Assembly (NCBI RefSeq): GCF_051859345.1
Contig: NZ_JBHYFV010000001.1
Location: 124,001-188,000, forward strand
Source of the DNA: Marivita sp051859345
Lineage (GTDB): Bacteria; Pseudomonadota; Alphaproteobacteria; Rhodobacterales; Rhodobacteraceae
Length of the DNA: 64,000 nucleotides
Reading direction: 5' to 3'
In this document: positions 47,408 through 56,618 of the stretch, piece after piece
Layout: every line of letters starts with the position of its first letter
Position numbering within the stretch: the stretch's first letter is position 1
The notes under the pieces: model-generated
What the model was told of the DNA's origin: nothing
Database searches by the model: none
Seen by the model: the letters and a program-made list of their open reading frames with translations, nothing else
Program-made: the position numbers and the translations under genes

Positions 47408-47998
47408 TTATCCCGACATTTCGGCCAGACGGGCCACATACCGCGCGAGGGTGTCGATCTCGAGGTTGACCTTGTCGCCGACCTTGCATCGACCCCATGT
47501 CGTCACCTCCTGGGTGTGTGGGATAATGTTCACCCCAAATCGCGTATCTTCGACCTCGTTCACGGTAAGCGATGTGCCATCCAACGCCACCGAACCCTTG
47601 GACGCAATGAACCGCGCCAGAGTGCGCGGGGCTTCGAACGTATAGCGAACGCTGTCGCCCTCGGGGCGCATCTCGACAATCTCGGCCAGACCGTCAACAT
47701 GGCCGGACACGATATGCCCTCCCAGTTCATCGCCCACCTTGAGCGCACGTTCGAGGTTGATTTTCGTCCCCTTGACCCAGCCACCGATGGTGGTCTTGTC
47801 CAACGTTTCCGCGCTGATCTCGACATCGAACCAGTCCGGGCCAAGATCTATCACGGTCAGGCACACGCCGCTGCAGGCAATCGAAGCCCCGATGTCGATG
47901 GTCCGGGTGTCGTAGCTTGACCCGATCCGGGCACGCAGGTCGCCCTTGCGCTCCAAACTGCGGATATCTCCAATATCGGTCACGATGCCGGTAAACAT
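47408..47998 (-). CDS. ribE: riboflavin synthase alpha chain
   Basis: A 196-aa enzyme that dismutates two 6,7-dimethyl-8-ribityllumazine molecules to riboflavin. Two lumazine-binding repeats are visible: MFTGIVTDIGDI.., SIACSGVCLTV in the first and GHIVSGHVDGLAEI.., SVALDGTSLTVNEVE in the second. It stands alone, separated from ribD by the capsule genes. No FMN riboswitch is seen upstream. Confidence 0.96.
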   Translation of the reverse strand: MFTGIVTDIGDIRSLERKGDLRARIGSSYDTRTIDIGASIACSGVCLTVIDLGPDWFDVEISAETLDKTTIGGWVKGTKINLERALKVGDELGGHIVSGHVDGLAEIVEMRPEGDSVRYTFEAPRTLARFIASKGSVALDGTSLTVNEVEDTRFGVNIIPHTQEVTTWGRCKVGDKVNLEIDTLARYVARLAEMSG

Positions 47999-48105
47999 GA
48001 TCTTGCCCTTATTGCCGTCACCCGCACAAAATCTTGCGGAATTGCGTTCTCACTGGGCTGCCGAGTGTGGTAGCCTCGCGTCATCCAGAGGGATACTGCG
48101 ACGCC

Positions 48106-49413
48106 ATGACAAACACAACGGGCAAGCCGGACGCATCGAACCAGCGCGTGTTCCTGTTCTTGCAGGGTCCGCATGGCCCGTTCTTCAGTGACCTGGCAGA
48201 CCGTCTGAACGAAACCGGCGTCGCCTGCTGGCGCGTGGCGTTCAACGCCGGAGATGGTGCCGCGTGGAAAAACCCCAAAAGACTTTTGGCCTTTCGCGGC
48301 AGGATCGAGAACTGGCCCGCACAATTCGCGAATTGGATGGCGATGACGCACGCCACCGATCTGGTTCTCTATGGCGATGTGCGTCGGCACCACGCAGAGG
48401 CCATCGTTGCGGCGCGCAAGGCCGGGTTGACCATTCACGTCTTCGAGGAAGGCTATCTGCGCCCCTATTGGGCAACGTATGAACGGGACGGATCGAACGG
48501 CAATTCCAGACTGATGCAGCTGACGCTGGAGCAGATGGCGACAGCACTGACCCGGACCGCCGATGTGCCCGCGTTGCCGCCGGATCGGTGGGGGGATCTG
48601 CGCATGCACATGGTCCATGGCGCATTGTACCACTGGCATGTGCTTTTCCGAAATCAGGCGTTTCCGCACTATCGGCCCCACCGCGACCAAAGCGTGGCCG
48701 AAGAGTTCCGCCTGCACGTCTTGCGCCTCCTGCGGCGACCGCGCCACAATGTGGAACGCTGGCTGGCCACACGTCGCATCCGTAAAGGTGGGCGACCCTA
48801 TCATGTCGCGCTTTTGCAGCTTGAACATGACGCCAGTTTTCGCGCGTTTTCCGATTTTTCATCACAGACTGAATTTGTGGATCTTGTCATTTCGGGCTTT
48901 GCCTCGGGCGCGCCGTCGCATCATCGCCTGGTCTTCAAGGCCCATCCGCTGGAAGACGGGCGCGTCCCTCTGGAGGCGACCATTCGCGCGCGGGCTGCTG
49001 CGCACGGCGTTGCGGATCGTGTCTATTTTGTTCGGGGAGGCAAGTTGGCCTATCTTTTGCAGTCGGCGCGATCTGCGGTCACTGTGAATTCGACATCCGC
49101 CCATCAGGCACTCTGGCGCGGTCTTCCCGTGCGCAGTTTCGGGACAAGCGTGTACGACAAACCGCAGCTTGTGTCGCATCAGGCCTTGCCTGACTTTTTC
49201 ACGGATCCGCATCCCCCACACCCCGAAGCATATGCGACCTACCGTCAATTCCTTCTGGAAACGAGCCAGATCCCAGGTGGCTTTTATTCCGCGAAAGGTC
49301 GTGCTCAACTGTTGCGGCAGGTGGTTGACCGCATGCTTTCGGCGCATGATCCCTACGATCTGCGGCTGCGCACACGCGAGACCGAGGCGCAACAGTTGCG
49401 GCTTGTTCGCTAG
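48106..49413 (+). CDS. kpsS: capsule polysaccharide export/modification protein, KpsS type
   Basis: A 435-aa protein starting MTNTTGKPDASNQRVFLFLQ. The segments FLFLQGPHGPFFSDLADRL, LVLYGDVRRHH, VFEEGYLRPYWATYERDG and VTVNSTSAHQALWRGLPVR fit KpsS, a beta-Kdo transferase that with KpsC builds the poly-Kdo linker joining group-2-type capsule to its lipid. It is cytosolic, at the inner membrane. It is the first gene of a three-gene plus-strand group inserted between ribE and ribD. Confidence 0.88.
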   Translation: MTNTTGKPDASNQRVFLFLQGPHGPFFSDLADRLNETGVACWRVAFNAGDGAAWKNPKRLLAFRGRIENWPAQFANWMAMTHATDLVLYGDVRRHHAEAIVAARKAGLTIHVFEEGYLRPYWATYERDGSNGNSRLMQLTLEQMATALTRTADVPALPPDRWGDLRMHMVHGALYHWHVLFRNQAFPHYRPHRDQSVAEEFRLHVLRLLRRPRHNVERWLATRRIRKGGRPYHVALLQLEHDASFRAFSDFSSQTEFVDLVISGFASGAPSHHRLVFKAHPLEDGRVPLEATIRARAAAHGVADRVYFVRGGKLAYLLQSARSAVTVNSTSAHQALWRGLPVRSFGTSVYDKPQLVSHQALPDFFTDPHPPHPEAYATYRQFLLETSQIPGGFYSAKGRAQLLRQVVDRMLSAHDPYDLRLRTRETEAQQLRLVR

Positions 49414-49513
49414 GCCGCACAATCCCTAGTACTGGCCAAACTGACTGGATTCCGGTAGCTTACCTCAAAAATATAAACCGAGGCAGTCAATAACTGGTCG
49501 AGGAGACCGAGCA

Positions 49514-50662
49514 GTGTTCAATTCGAAATTACGGTGGGCGCGGCCTATCGCATTGATGCTGTCGGCATCACTTTTGGCGTCATGTGGCCTGCCCGGAGTT
49601 GGCCCGACCAAGAACCAGATCTTTGCAGGCTCTGTGCAGCGCGAAGGCGATGCCTTTGTCGTCGCCGTCAATGACCGCGTCACCCGCACCACCGCTGTGG
49701 TCCCGGCACTTGGATTTTCCGACAGTCTGAAGAATGCAAGTGTGCAAAGTGCCGATATCATCCGACCGGGTGATACGCTTGGCCTGACGATCTGGGAAAA
49801 CGTGGATGACGGTCTGCTGGCGGGTGAAGCGTCGAATGCCACAACCCTGGAAAGCGTTCAGGTCGATGGGTCCGGGTTCATTTTCGTTCCCTATGCCGGA
49901 CGGATCAAGGCGGCGGGCAACACACCCGAAGCGATCCGCCGGATCATCACGCAAAAGCTGGAAGACCAGACACCTGATCCGCAGGTTCAGGTACGCCGGA
50001 CTGCGGGCGATGGTGCAACCGTGTCCATCCTTGGCTCTGCCGGAGCGCAGGGCGTCTACCCGATCACACGTCCGACGCGGACGCTGGGCTCCATGCTGGC
50101 CAGTGCCGGCGGTGTGGGCATGTCACCCGAGATTGCACAGATCACAATGACACGCGGCAGACATAGCGAAACCATCTGGTTCGAGGATCTTTACGATCAC
50201 CCCGATCTTGATATCGCACTGCGCGACGGCGACCGCATTCTGGTCGAGGCCGACCAACGCGCGTTCACCGCTCTTGGCGCCGCTGGATCACAGACCCGGC
50301 TGACCTTTGACACACGCACGCTTTCGCTGGTCGAAGCGCTTGCGCAACTTGGCGGCCTGAGCGCCTCCACGGCCGATCCGACCGGGGTGTTTGTCTTCCG
50401 CAATGAACCGGCAGAGATCTCGAACGCTGTCCTCAATCGCTCGGACCTCGTTGGAGCGCAGCGTCTGATTTATGTGATGGACCTGACCGAGCCCAACGGC
50501 CTGTTCGTCGCGCGTGACTTTCTGATCCGGGACGGAGATACGATCTATGTCACCGAAGCCCCAATCGTACAGTGGAACCGTACGATTGCGTCCATCACTG
50601 GTACGCTTGGCGGCGCGCAGGGTCTGACATCTGCGGCAACCGGTGGAACGCTGTCGCCGTAG
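49514..50662 (+). CDS. polysaccharide export lipoprotein, Wza/KpsD type
   Basis: A 382-aa outer-membrane export protein starting at GTG (GAGGAGAC just upstream). The lipobox LLASC gives a lipidated Cys near residue 23. The Poly_export domain follows (IRPGDTLGLTIWENVDDGLL.., GFIFVPYAGRIKAAGNTPEAIRRII) and SLBB-like repeats follow, ending with DGDTIYVTEAP. It forms the periplasmic and outer-membrane channel for capsule. It lies between kpsS and kpsC; no inner-membrane ABC exporter genes are present here. Confidence 0.88.
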   Translation: MFNSKLRWARPIALMLSASLLASCGLPGVGPTKNQIFAGSVQREGDAFVVAVNDRVTRTTAVVPALGFSDSLKNASVQSADIIRPGDTLGLTIWENVDDGLLAGEASNATTLESVQVDGSGFIFVPYAGRIKAAGNTPEAIRRIITQKLEDQTPDPQVQVRRTAGDGATVSILGSAGAQGVYPITRPTRTLGSMLASAGGVGMSPEIAQITMTRGRHSETIWFEDLYDHPDLDIALRDGDRILVEADQRAFTALGAAGSQTRLTFDTRTLSLVEALAQLGGLSASTADPTGVFVFRNEPAEISNAVLNRSDLVGAQRLIYVMDLTEPNGLFVARDFLIRDGDTIYVTEAPIVQWNRTIASITGTLGGAQGLTSAATGGTLSP

Positions 50663-50669
50663 AAAGATC

Positions 50670-52694
50670 ATGCGAACCCTCCAGACAGAACCAGACGCCG
50701 GGAATACACCTTCCCGGCGTTTGTGTGTCTATAACAGTGGCTTTCTGACCCAAAGCCGGATCAAGCGCATTCTGGACCTGTCCGGCTGGTCCGTTTCGCT
50801 TGGCCGCCCGTCCGGCGAAGATTGGGTCGGTGTCTGGGGCGGCGCGCCAAGTGCGCAACGCGGGCTTGCCGTCGCTGCGGGACGCGATGCACCCGTCCTG
50901 CGGGTCGAGGATGCCTTTCTGCGCTCCCTGCATCCCGGACGTGTCGGGAACGAACCCCCGTTGGGATTGCTTCTGGACAAGACAGGGCTGCATTTCGACG
51001 CGTCGCGGCCATCTGACCTTGAAACGCTCCTGATTGAAGACCCGCTGGACGACACTGCCCTGCTCAACACAGCGCGCGATCTGATGGCGCGGATTTGCGA
51101 TGCAAGGCTTTCGAAATACAGCGCCTATGACCCGGATCTGACCCTGCCAGAACCCGGATACGTTCTTGTTCTCGATCAGGCAGAGGGAGACGCATCCGTT
51201 CTCGCCTCTGTACCGGGGGCGGACATGGCCAAGGTGCGATTTTCCGAAATGCTGTATTACGCCCAGACCGAACACCCCAGCGCGCGCATTCTGATCCGGT
51301 CGCACCCTGAAACCCGCGCGGGCAAGCGGTCCGGGCATTTCGCCGCCGATCAGGCACAGGGACGCATTTCATTCATCGACGGGGCCTTTGCCCCAATGGA
51401 CCTTCTGAACGGAGCAATTGCGGTTTACACGCTGTCCTCCCAGATGGGGTTCGAGGCGATCCTTGCCGGGCACAAGCCGCGTGTCTTTGGCACGCCGTTT
51501 TACGCCGGGTGGGGATTGACCGATGACGAACACCAACTGATCCGCCGCCAACGCAACCTGACGCGCGCACAGCTTTTTGCGGGTGCAATGATGCGATTTC
51601 CAGTCTGGTACGACCCTTACAACGACTGTCTGTGCGACCTTGATCGCGTGGTCGGGACGCTGGAGGCGACGGGCCGGGCCTGGGCACAGGATCGCCGTGG
51701 ATGGGTTGGGCGCAACATACGACTGTGGAAACGACCACATATGCAGGCGATGTTCGGAGCACAAAAGCCCATGCGCTTTGCGCCGTCCGCCGCAAAGGAT
51801 ACGCCACGCGTGATGGCTTGGGGCACAGCCGCGACGGACAGTGAATGGTGCGTCGAGGATGGGTTCATCCGCTCGCAGGGTCTGGGGGCCGAACTTGTTC
51901 CGCCGCTGTCGCTTGTCCTTGATGACCTTGGTGTCTATTTCGATCCGACCCGCCCCTCTCGGCTGGAGACGCTGATTGGTGACAGCGTAAAGCTGCCCGA
52001 TCACGCTTTGCGCCGGGCACGGTCGCTGATCGAGCGCATTGTTGCGGAACGGGTCACGAAATATGCTGCGGGGCATGCAGGCGGCTCTTTCATCAAAGCC
52101 GATGGGAAGCCGGTCATTCTTGTTCCCGGACAGGTCGAAGACGATGCGTCCGTGCAATTGGGCAGCCCGGACATCACGACAAATGCAGCGCTTTTGAAAC
52201 GGGTGCGCGATGCAAATGCGGATGCGTATATCCTGTACAAACCGCATCCTGACGTGGTTGCCGGATTGCGCCCCGGTCGCGTGGAGACGGCTTTGGATTG
52301 GGCGGATCAGGTGATCACCGATCCGCCGATGGCGGCCGTACTGGAGCATGTCGATGCCGTCTGGACCCTTACGTCCCTGACCGGGTTCGAAGCGTTGTTG
52401 CGGGAGGTTCCCGTGACGACCTTGGGCCTGCCGTTCTATGCCGGATGGGGTTTGACCACGGATCTTTGCCCTGTTCCCGACCGGCGCAGGCAGGTGGTCA
52501 GCCTGGAAGGTCTGGTTCACGCGGCGCTGATCGACTATCCCCGCTATTTCGATCCCGTGACCGGACAGCCCTGCCCGGTAGAGGTCGCTTTGGATCGCCT
52601 GGCATCGGGTCAGGTGCCGTCGCCAAAGACCCTGCGGCTGCTGGCCAAGGCACAGGGTGTCCTGGCCAGCTATTCGTGGCTATGGCGGCGCTGA
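50670..52694 (+). CDS. kpsC: capsule linker Kdo transferase, KpsC type
   Basis: A 674-aa protein made of two homologous halves. Half one has CDARLSKYSAYDPDL, YTLSSQMGFEAILAG and FGTPFYAGWGLTDD; half two has VAERVTKYAAGHAGG, WTLTSLTGFEALLRE and LGLPFYAGWGLTTD. KpsC is a dual-module beta-Kdo transferase alternating two linkages. The gene starts eight bases after the export lipoprotein gene and its 3' end overlaps convergent ribD by 25 bases. Confidence 0.92.
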   Translation: MRTLQTEPDAGNTPSRRLCVYNSGFLTQSRIKRILDLSGWSVSLGRPSGEDWVGVWGGAPSAQRGLAVAAGRDAPVLRVEDAFLRSLHPGRVGNEPPLGLLLDKTGLHFDASRPSDLETLLIEDPLDDTALLNTARDLMARICDARLSKYSAYDPDLTLPEPGYVLVLDQAEGDASVLASVPGADMAKVRFSEMLYYAQTEHPSARILIRSHPETRAGKRSGHFAADQAQGRISFIDGAFAPMDLLNGAIAVYTLSSQMGFEAILAGHKPRVFGTPFYAGWGLTDDEHQLIRRQRNLTRAQLFAGAMMRFPVWYDPYNDCLCDLDRVVGTLEATGRAWAQDRRGWVGRNIRLWKRPHMQAMFGAQKPMRFAPSAAKDTPRVMAWGTAATDSEWCVEDGFIRSQGLGAELVPPLSLVLDDLGVYFDPTRPSRLETLIGDSVKLPDHALRRARSLIERIVAERVTKYAAGHAGGSFIKADGKPVILVPGQVEDDASVQLGSPDITTNAALLKRVRDANADAYILYKPHPDVVAGLRPGRVETALDWADQVITDPPMAAVLEHVDAVWTLTSLTGFEALLREVPVTTLGLPFYAGWGLTTDLCPVPDRRRQVVSLEGLVHAALIDYPRYFDPVTGQPCPVEVALDRLASGQVPSPKTLRLLAKAQGVLASYSWLWRR

Positions 52695-53782
52695 CGCGTC
52701 CAGCTTTGCACAACGTCCTCACCGCTTTGGCGCACCGTTCGAAGCGCAAATCGCGGGGCATCCGCCAGCCGATCAAGCCCAAGCGCCCCAAGGGCAGGGC
52801 GTCCTTCTGCACCGATGACGACACCACCCATGTGCAGATCAAGCTGATCGACAAGATCGGCTGCCAGAAGGCTTGCGGCCAGTTCACCACCACCTTCGCA
52901 GAACACCCGTGTCAGCCCCTCGGCCCCGAGCATCTGCATCAATGTCGAAATATCGAGCTGGCGGCCCTGCAGCGGCACTTGCAGAAGCTTTGCCCCGATC
53001 TCTGACCATGCCAGTCGGGTGTCTTCCGGCGCATCCGCGGCATGGCACAACCACAGCTGCGCCGTGTCGAGTGTGCGGGCCAGATTGCCGTCCAAAGGCA
53101 GGTCGAGCCGTCTGGACACGACGATCCTGACGGGCTGTTGCGGCACCTCGAACCCACGCACGGTCAGCAACGGATCGTCCGAACGCACTGTTCCCGCCCC
53201 AACCATGACCGCATCATGGCTGGCGCGAAGTTTGTGAACGTGGGACCGCGTCTCGGGGCCGGTGATCCACTGGCTGTCACCGTTTGCCGTGGCGATCCGG
53301 CCATCCAGGCTGGTCGCCAGTTTCAGGGTCAGCAGAGGTCGCCCGTTGGCAACGCGGCAGAAGAACCCGGCGTGATCCTGGCTTGCCGCCTCGGCACCGA
53401 CGCCGGTATCCACCGTGACCCCGGCGGCGCGCAACCGGTCAAATCCCTGCCCCGAGACACGCGGATCGCTGTCTGCAAACGGCGCAACCACGCGGGATAT
53501 TCCGGCGGCGATCAGGGCATCGGTACAGGGCGGCGTTTGTCCATGATGGGCGCAAGGCTCGAGCGTGACATAGGCCGTCGCCCCTTTGGCCCCCGCACCC
53601 GCTTGAAGCAGGGCTTCGGTCTCGGCATGGGGCCGGCCACCGGGCTGGGTCCAGCCTTCACCAACCACCTTGCCATCGCGCACGATGACGCAGCCGACCG
53701 CAGGATTGGGCCAGGTGTTGCCCAATCCACGCCGGCCCAGATCCAAAGCCCGGTCCATATGTTGCGCATCATCCGGGCGCAT
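52670..53782 (-). CDS. ribD: bifunctional riboflavin deaminase/reductase
   Basis: A 370-aa enzyme for the second and third steps of riboflavin synthesis. The N-terminal deaminase domain has the zinc site HAETEAL and PCAHHGQTPPC; the C-terminal reductase domain has PLLTLKLATSLDGRIA and ITGPETRSHVHKLRASHDAVMVGAGTV, broken here for length as ITGPETRSHVHKLRA and AVMVGAGTV. It follows nrdR by nine bases, the usual order in this group. The last 25 bases overlap kpsC on the other strand. Confidence 0.96.
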   Translation of the reverse strand: MRPDDAQHMDRALDLGRRGLGNTWPNPAVGCVIVRDGKVVGEGWTQPGGRPHAETEALLQAGAGAKGATAYVTLEPCAHHGQTPPCTDALIAAGISRVVAPFADSDPRVSGQGFDRLRAAGVTVDTGVGAEAASQDHAGFFCRVANGRPLLTLKLATSLDGRIATANGDSQWITGPETRSHVHKLRASHDAVMVGAGTVRSDDPLLTVRGFEVPQQPVRIVVSRRLDLPLDGNLARTLDTAQLWLCHAADAPEDTRLAWSEIGAKLLQVPLQGRQLDISTLMQMLGAEGLTRVFCEGGGELAASLLAADLVDQLDLHMGGVVIGAEGRPALGALGLDRLADAPRFALRTVRQSGEDVVQSWTRQRRHSHE

Positions 53783-53791
53783 CGAACATGG

Positions 53792-54271
53792 TCACTCTTC
53801 GGGTTTGGGTTTGTCTTTTTCGTTCGGACGCAGTTCACTGACGAATTTGTCGAAATCGTCGGCTTCCTGGAAGTTCTTGTAGACACTGGCGAACCGCACA
53901 TAGGCCACCGTGTCGATCCGCGCGAGCGTCTCCATCACGATTTCACCGATCTGCTTGGACGCGATGTCTGTCTCACCAAGGCTTTCCAGCCGCCGTACAA
54001 TGCCGGAAATCATCTGATCAATCCGTTCCGGATCAATCGGGCGTTTCTGCATCGCCATGCGGATCGAGCGTTCAAGCTTGTCGCGGTCGAAATCCTCGCG
54101 GCGTCCATTGGTCTTGATCACCACAAGATCGCGCAACTGCACACGTTCATAGGTGGTAAAACGGCCCCCACAGGCCGGGCAAAAGCGTCTGCGCCGAATG
54201 GCGACGTGGTCCTCGGCGGGACGACTGTCTTTCACCTGTGAATCGATATTTCCGCAAAACGGGCAGCGCAT
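53792..54271 (-). CDS. nrdR: transcriptional repressor NrdR
   Basis: A 159-aa regulator of ribonucleotide reductase genes. The zinc ribbon uses CPFCG and CPACGGRF, and the ATP-cone domain (about residues 49-139) has VIKTNGRREDFDRDKL and RIDTVAYVRFASVYKNF. I chose MRCPFCGNIDSQ at 54271, the universal start; the frame extends 17 codons upstream. It senses dATP/ATP. Co-transcription with ribD is expected. Confidence 0.97.
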   Translation of the reverse strand: MRCPFCGNIDSQVKDSRPAEDHVAIRRRRFCPACGGRFTTYERVQLRDLVVIKTNGRREDFDRDKLERSIRMAMQKRPIDPERIDQMISGIVRRLESLGETDIASKQIGEIVMETLARIDTVAYVRFASVYKNFQEADDFDKFVSELRPNEKDKPKPEE

Positions 54272-54303
54272 TGGCCGTTCCCCTCTTATTCGTCTCTGCC
54301 TCA

Positions 54304-54334
54304 GACTGTGGGTTTGTCCCACTTATCCACAGTC
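54304..54334. promoter_or_regulatory. dyad with a DnaA-box sequence upstream of nrdR
   Basis: GACTGTGG (54304-54311) and CCACAGTC (54327-54334) form an 8-bp inverted repeat around 15 bases. It contains TTATCCACA (54323-54331), the consensus DnaA box, about 52 bases upstream of nrdR. An inner GTGGG/CCCAC stem (54308-54322) is an alternative. A 9-base match is expected by chance about once per two such windows, so the function is open. Confidence 0.35.
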
Positions 54335-54441
54335 ACTATAGGTCAGCCGCGAAGTTTTGGGTAGAGGGGAATTCGCGCCGCAAGCACTGGTGGTCATGTT
54401 GCATCAGATTGGCGTTTCGGGGTCGTGCGACACAGGACGTC

Positions 54442-54846
54442 TCAGCCCAGATGCGCCACCACGCGACGGGTATGCGGGGCGCTTCGGTGTTCGAAGACAT
54501 AGATCCCCTGCCACGTTCCCAGCGCCATGCGACCGTCACTGACCGGAATCGACAGGGTCACCGGAAGCATCGCCGCCTTGATATGGGCCGGCATGTCATC
54601 CGGCCCTTCGTACGTATGCGTGAGATAGGACATGGCTGGATCGGTGGTCGGCGGGACAAGGCGATGAAAGAATTCCGCCAGATCGGTTTGCACTTCGGGA
54701 TCGGCGTTTTCCTGGATCAGCAGGCTTGCCGAGGTGTGCTGAATGAACAGCGTCAACAGCCCCGTGCCCTGCACCCACGCGGCGACCTCTTGGGTGACAT
54801 CACACAAACCCGGCCCGCTTGTGCTTATTTGAAAGGTCGTTTGCAT
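54442..54846 (-). CDS. YjbQ family (UPF0047) protein
   Basis: A 134-aa protein starting MQTTFQISTSGPGL. Segments LFIQHTSASLLIQENADPEV, HTYEGPDDMPAHIKA and LGTWQGIYVFEHR match the YjbQ family, reported to have weak thiamine-phosphate synthase activity but of uncertain role. The frame extends 44 codons upstream with no support. It diverges from the dienelactone hydrolase gene. Confidence 0.92.
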   Translation of the reverse strand: MQTTFQISTSGPGLCDVTQEVAAWVQGTGLLTLFIQHTSASLLIQENADPEVQTDLAEFFHRLVPPTTDPAMSYLTHTYEGPDDMPAHIKAAMLPVTLSIPVSDGRMALGTWQGIYVFEHRSAPHTRRVVAHLG

Positions 54847-54940
54847 TAATGACGTCTTCCCCCAAAGGTTCTGTGTACTATCTTTTTTGCACTGACTTCG
54901 GCTTGTCTCAAGATCGAAGACCAAAACAGGGAGCACTGCA

Positions 54941-55846
54941 ATGAACGAGATCACTCCGACCAAACGGATGACGGCCAAGGACTTCGATCAGGAGTTGCTT
55001 GAGTTGTACGATTATTACGCGCACGGCAAGATCACCAAGCGCGAGTTTCTGGACCGTGCCGGAAAGTTCGCGGTGGGGGGGCTGACCGCAGCGGCACTGT
55101 TGAACATGATGTCGCCCAACTATGCCCTGGCCGAGCAGGTCAGCTTCAACGATCCGGATATCGTCGCCGAATACATCGCCTACCCGTCGCCCAACGGCCA
55201 CGGAGAGGTGCGCGGCTACCTTGTGAAGCCTGCGGCACTGGACGGAACGGCACCGGCGGTTGTCGTTGTCCACGAAAACCGCGGCCTGAACCCTTATATC
55301 GAAGATGTCGCGCGCCGCGTGGCCAAGGCGGGCTTTATCGCGCTTGCGCCGGACGGGCTTAGCAGCGTCGGCGGCTACCCCGGCAATGATGCCGAGGGGC
55401 GTGACCTTCAGCAAACCGTTGACGGTGAAAAGCTGATGAATGATTTTTTTGCCGCGTATGAATTCCTCGCTGATCACTCTGACACAGCTGGCAAGGTTGG
55501 CTGCGTCGGCTTTTGCTATGGAGGCGGCGTCTGTAACGCGATGGCAGTCGCCTATCCCGAACTGGGCGCATCGGTGCCGTTTTACGGGCGGCAAGCAAGT
55601 GCCGAAGACGTGCCGAAAATCGAGGCTCCGCTGCTGCTGCACTACGCCGGACTGGACGAGCGGATCAACGAGGGCTGGCCAGCTTACGAGGCCGCGCTTC
55701 AAGAGCATGGCAAAACCTACACGGCCCATATCTATCCGGATGTGAACCACGGTTTCCACAACGACAGCACCCCCCGTTACGACGAAGCCGCGGCAGATCT
55801 GGCATGGGATCGCACCATTGCGTTCTTCAACGAACACCTGAGCTGA
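54941..55846 (+). CDS. dienelactone hydrolase family protein with membrane/export segment
   Basis: A 301-aa alpha/beta hydrolase. The nucleophile is Cys192 in GFCYGGG, with Asp239 (AGLDER) and His270 (VNHGFH) as the likely triad. An N-terminal extension (about 65 residues) has KREFLDRAGKFAVGGLTAAALL, given here as KREFLDRAGKF and AVGGLTAAALL, and a probable cleavage or anchor near YALA-EQ, a known layout for this subfamily. The arrangement resembles a Tat-like signal without the twin arginine. Substrate is unknown. Confidence 0.88.
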   Translation: MNEITPTKRMTAKDFDQELLELYDYYAHGKITKREFLDRAGKFAVGGLTAAALLNMMSPNYALAEQVSFNDPDIVAEYIAYPSPNGHGEVRGYLVKPAALDGTAPAVVVVHENRGLNPYIEDVARRVAKAGFIALAPDGLSSVGGYPGNDAEGRDLQQTVDGEKLMNDFFAAYEFLADHSDTAGKVGCVGFCYGGGVCNAMAVAYPELGASVPFYGRQASAEDVPKIEAPLLLHYAGLDERINEGWPAYEAALQEHGKTYTAHIYPDVNHGFHNDSTPRYDEAAADLAWDRTIAFFNEHLS

Positions 55847-55855
55847 TGCCATTTA

Positions 55856-55921
55856 CCGGTCCGGAGGAACCCGGACCGGCCCCCTACGCGTTGATGGGCT
55901 GAACACAGACATCAACGCATA
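55856..55921. other. two hairpins between hydrolase and SDR genes
   Basis: CCGGTCCGG (55856-55864) pairs with CCGGACCGG (55871-55879) around AGGAAC. Then TACGCGTTGATG (55885-55896) pairs with CATCAACGCATA (55910-55921) with one mismatch (a C-A pair as DNA), around 13 bases. The second hairpin overlaps the region just upstream of the SDR start at 55931 and could affect its translation. Neither has a T-run. Confidence 0.5.
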
Positions 55922-55930
55922 GGACATCTC

Positions 55931-56605
55931 ATGGCTCGAAAGACCCTCTTCATCACAGGCGCATCGACCGGCATCGGCGAGGCCACGGCGCGGGCGGTGG
56001 TGGACCAAGGCTGGAATGTCGGCCTGTTCGCCCGATCCGAAGACAAGCTGGAACAGCTCGCGGATGAGCTTGGTGACCACGCGCTTGCCTTGCCGGGGGA
56101 CGCCACGGATCTGCAATCGCAGACAGACGCGGTTCACAAACTGGCGCAGCATTTTGGATCGGTCGATGCGGCCTATGCCAATGCGGGCACCGGATTAAGC
56201 GCTGCCGGCACCGACGCCGGTGATGCGGAAGAATGGCACCAGATGATCCAACTGAACATCTTGGGGCTGTTGTGGACGACCAAGGCAGCGATGCCACATC
56301 TTCAGGAAACCAAGGGGCATCTTCTGATGACCGGCTCTGCCGCAGGCCGCGTCCACATCAAGGGATCGGTCTACGGGGCGTCCAAATGGTTCGTACACGG
56401 ATATGGCGGCAACGTGGCCGAAGAGATGCGGGAATTCGGCGGGCGCTGCACGGTGATTGCGCCGGGCATGGTCGATACGCCGTTCTTTGACGAGGCGAAA
56501 CCAGACAAGCTGCAACCCGAAGATGTGGCGCAGTCAGTTGTCTTTGCCCTCGAAGCGGACCCCCGCATGAACGTTCAGGAAGTGTTCCTGATGCCAACCC
56601 AATAA
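55931..56605 (+). CDS. short-chain dehydrogenase/reductase
   Basis: A 224-aa SDR. The cofactor motif GASTGIGEAT is at residues 9-18, the NAG motif appears as ANAGT and the catalytic Tyr and Lys are in VYGASKW. A Ser in MTGSAAG completes the triad. Cofactor preference is not clear. It lies upstream of the small repeat-protein gene by 13 bases, so the two are probably co-transcribed. Confidence 0.93.
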   Translation: MARKTLFITGASTGIGEATARAVVDQGWNVGLFARSEDKLEQLADELGDHALALPGDATDLQSQTDAVHKLAQHFGSVDAAYANAGTGLSAAGTDAGDAEEWHQMIQLNILGLLWTTKAAMPHLQETKGHLLMTGSAAGRVHIKGSVYGASKWFVHGYGGNVAEEMREFGGRCTVIAPGMVDTPFFDEAKPDKLQPEDVAQSVVFALEADPRMNVQEVFLMPTQ

Positions 56606-56618
56606 GGAGGAGTGTACC

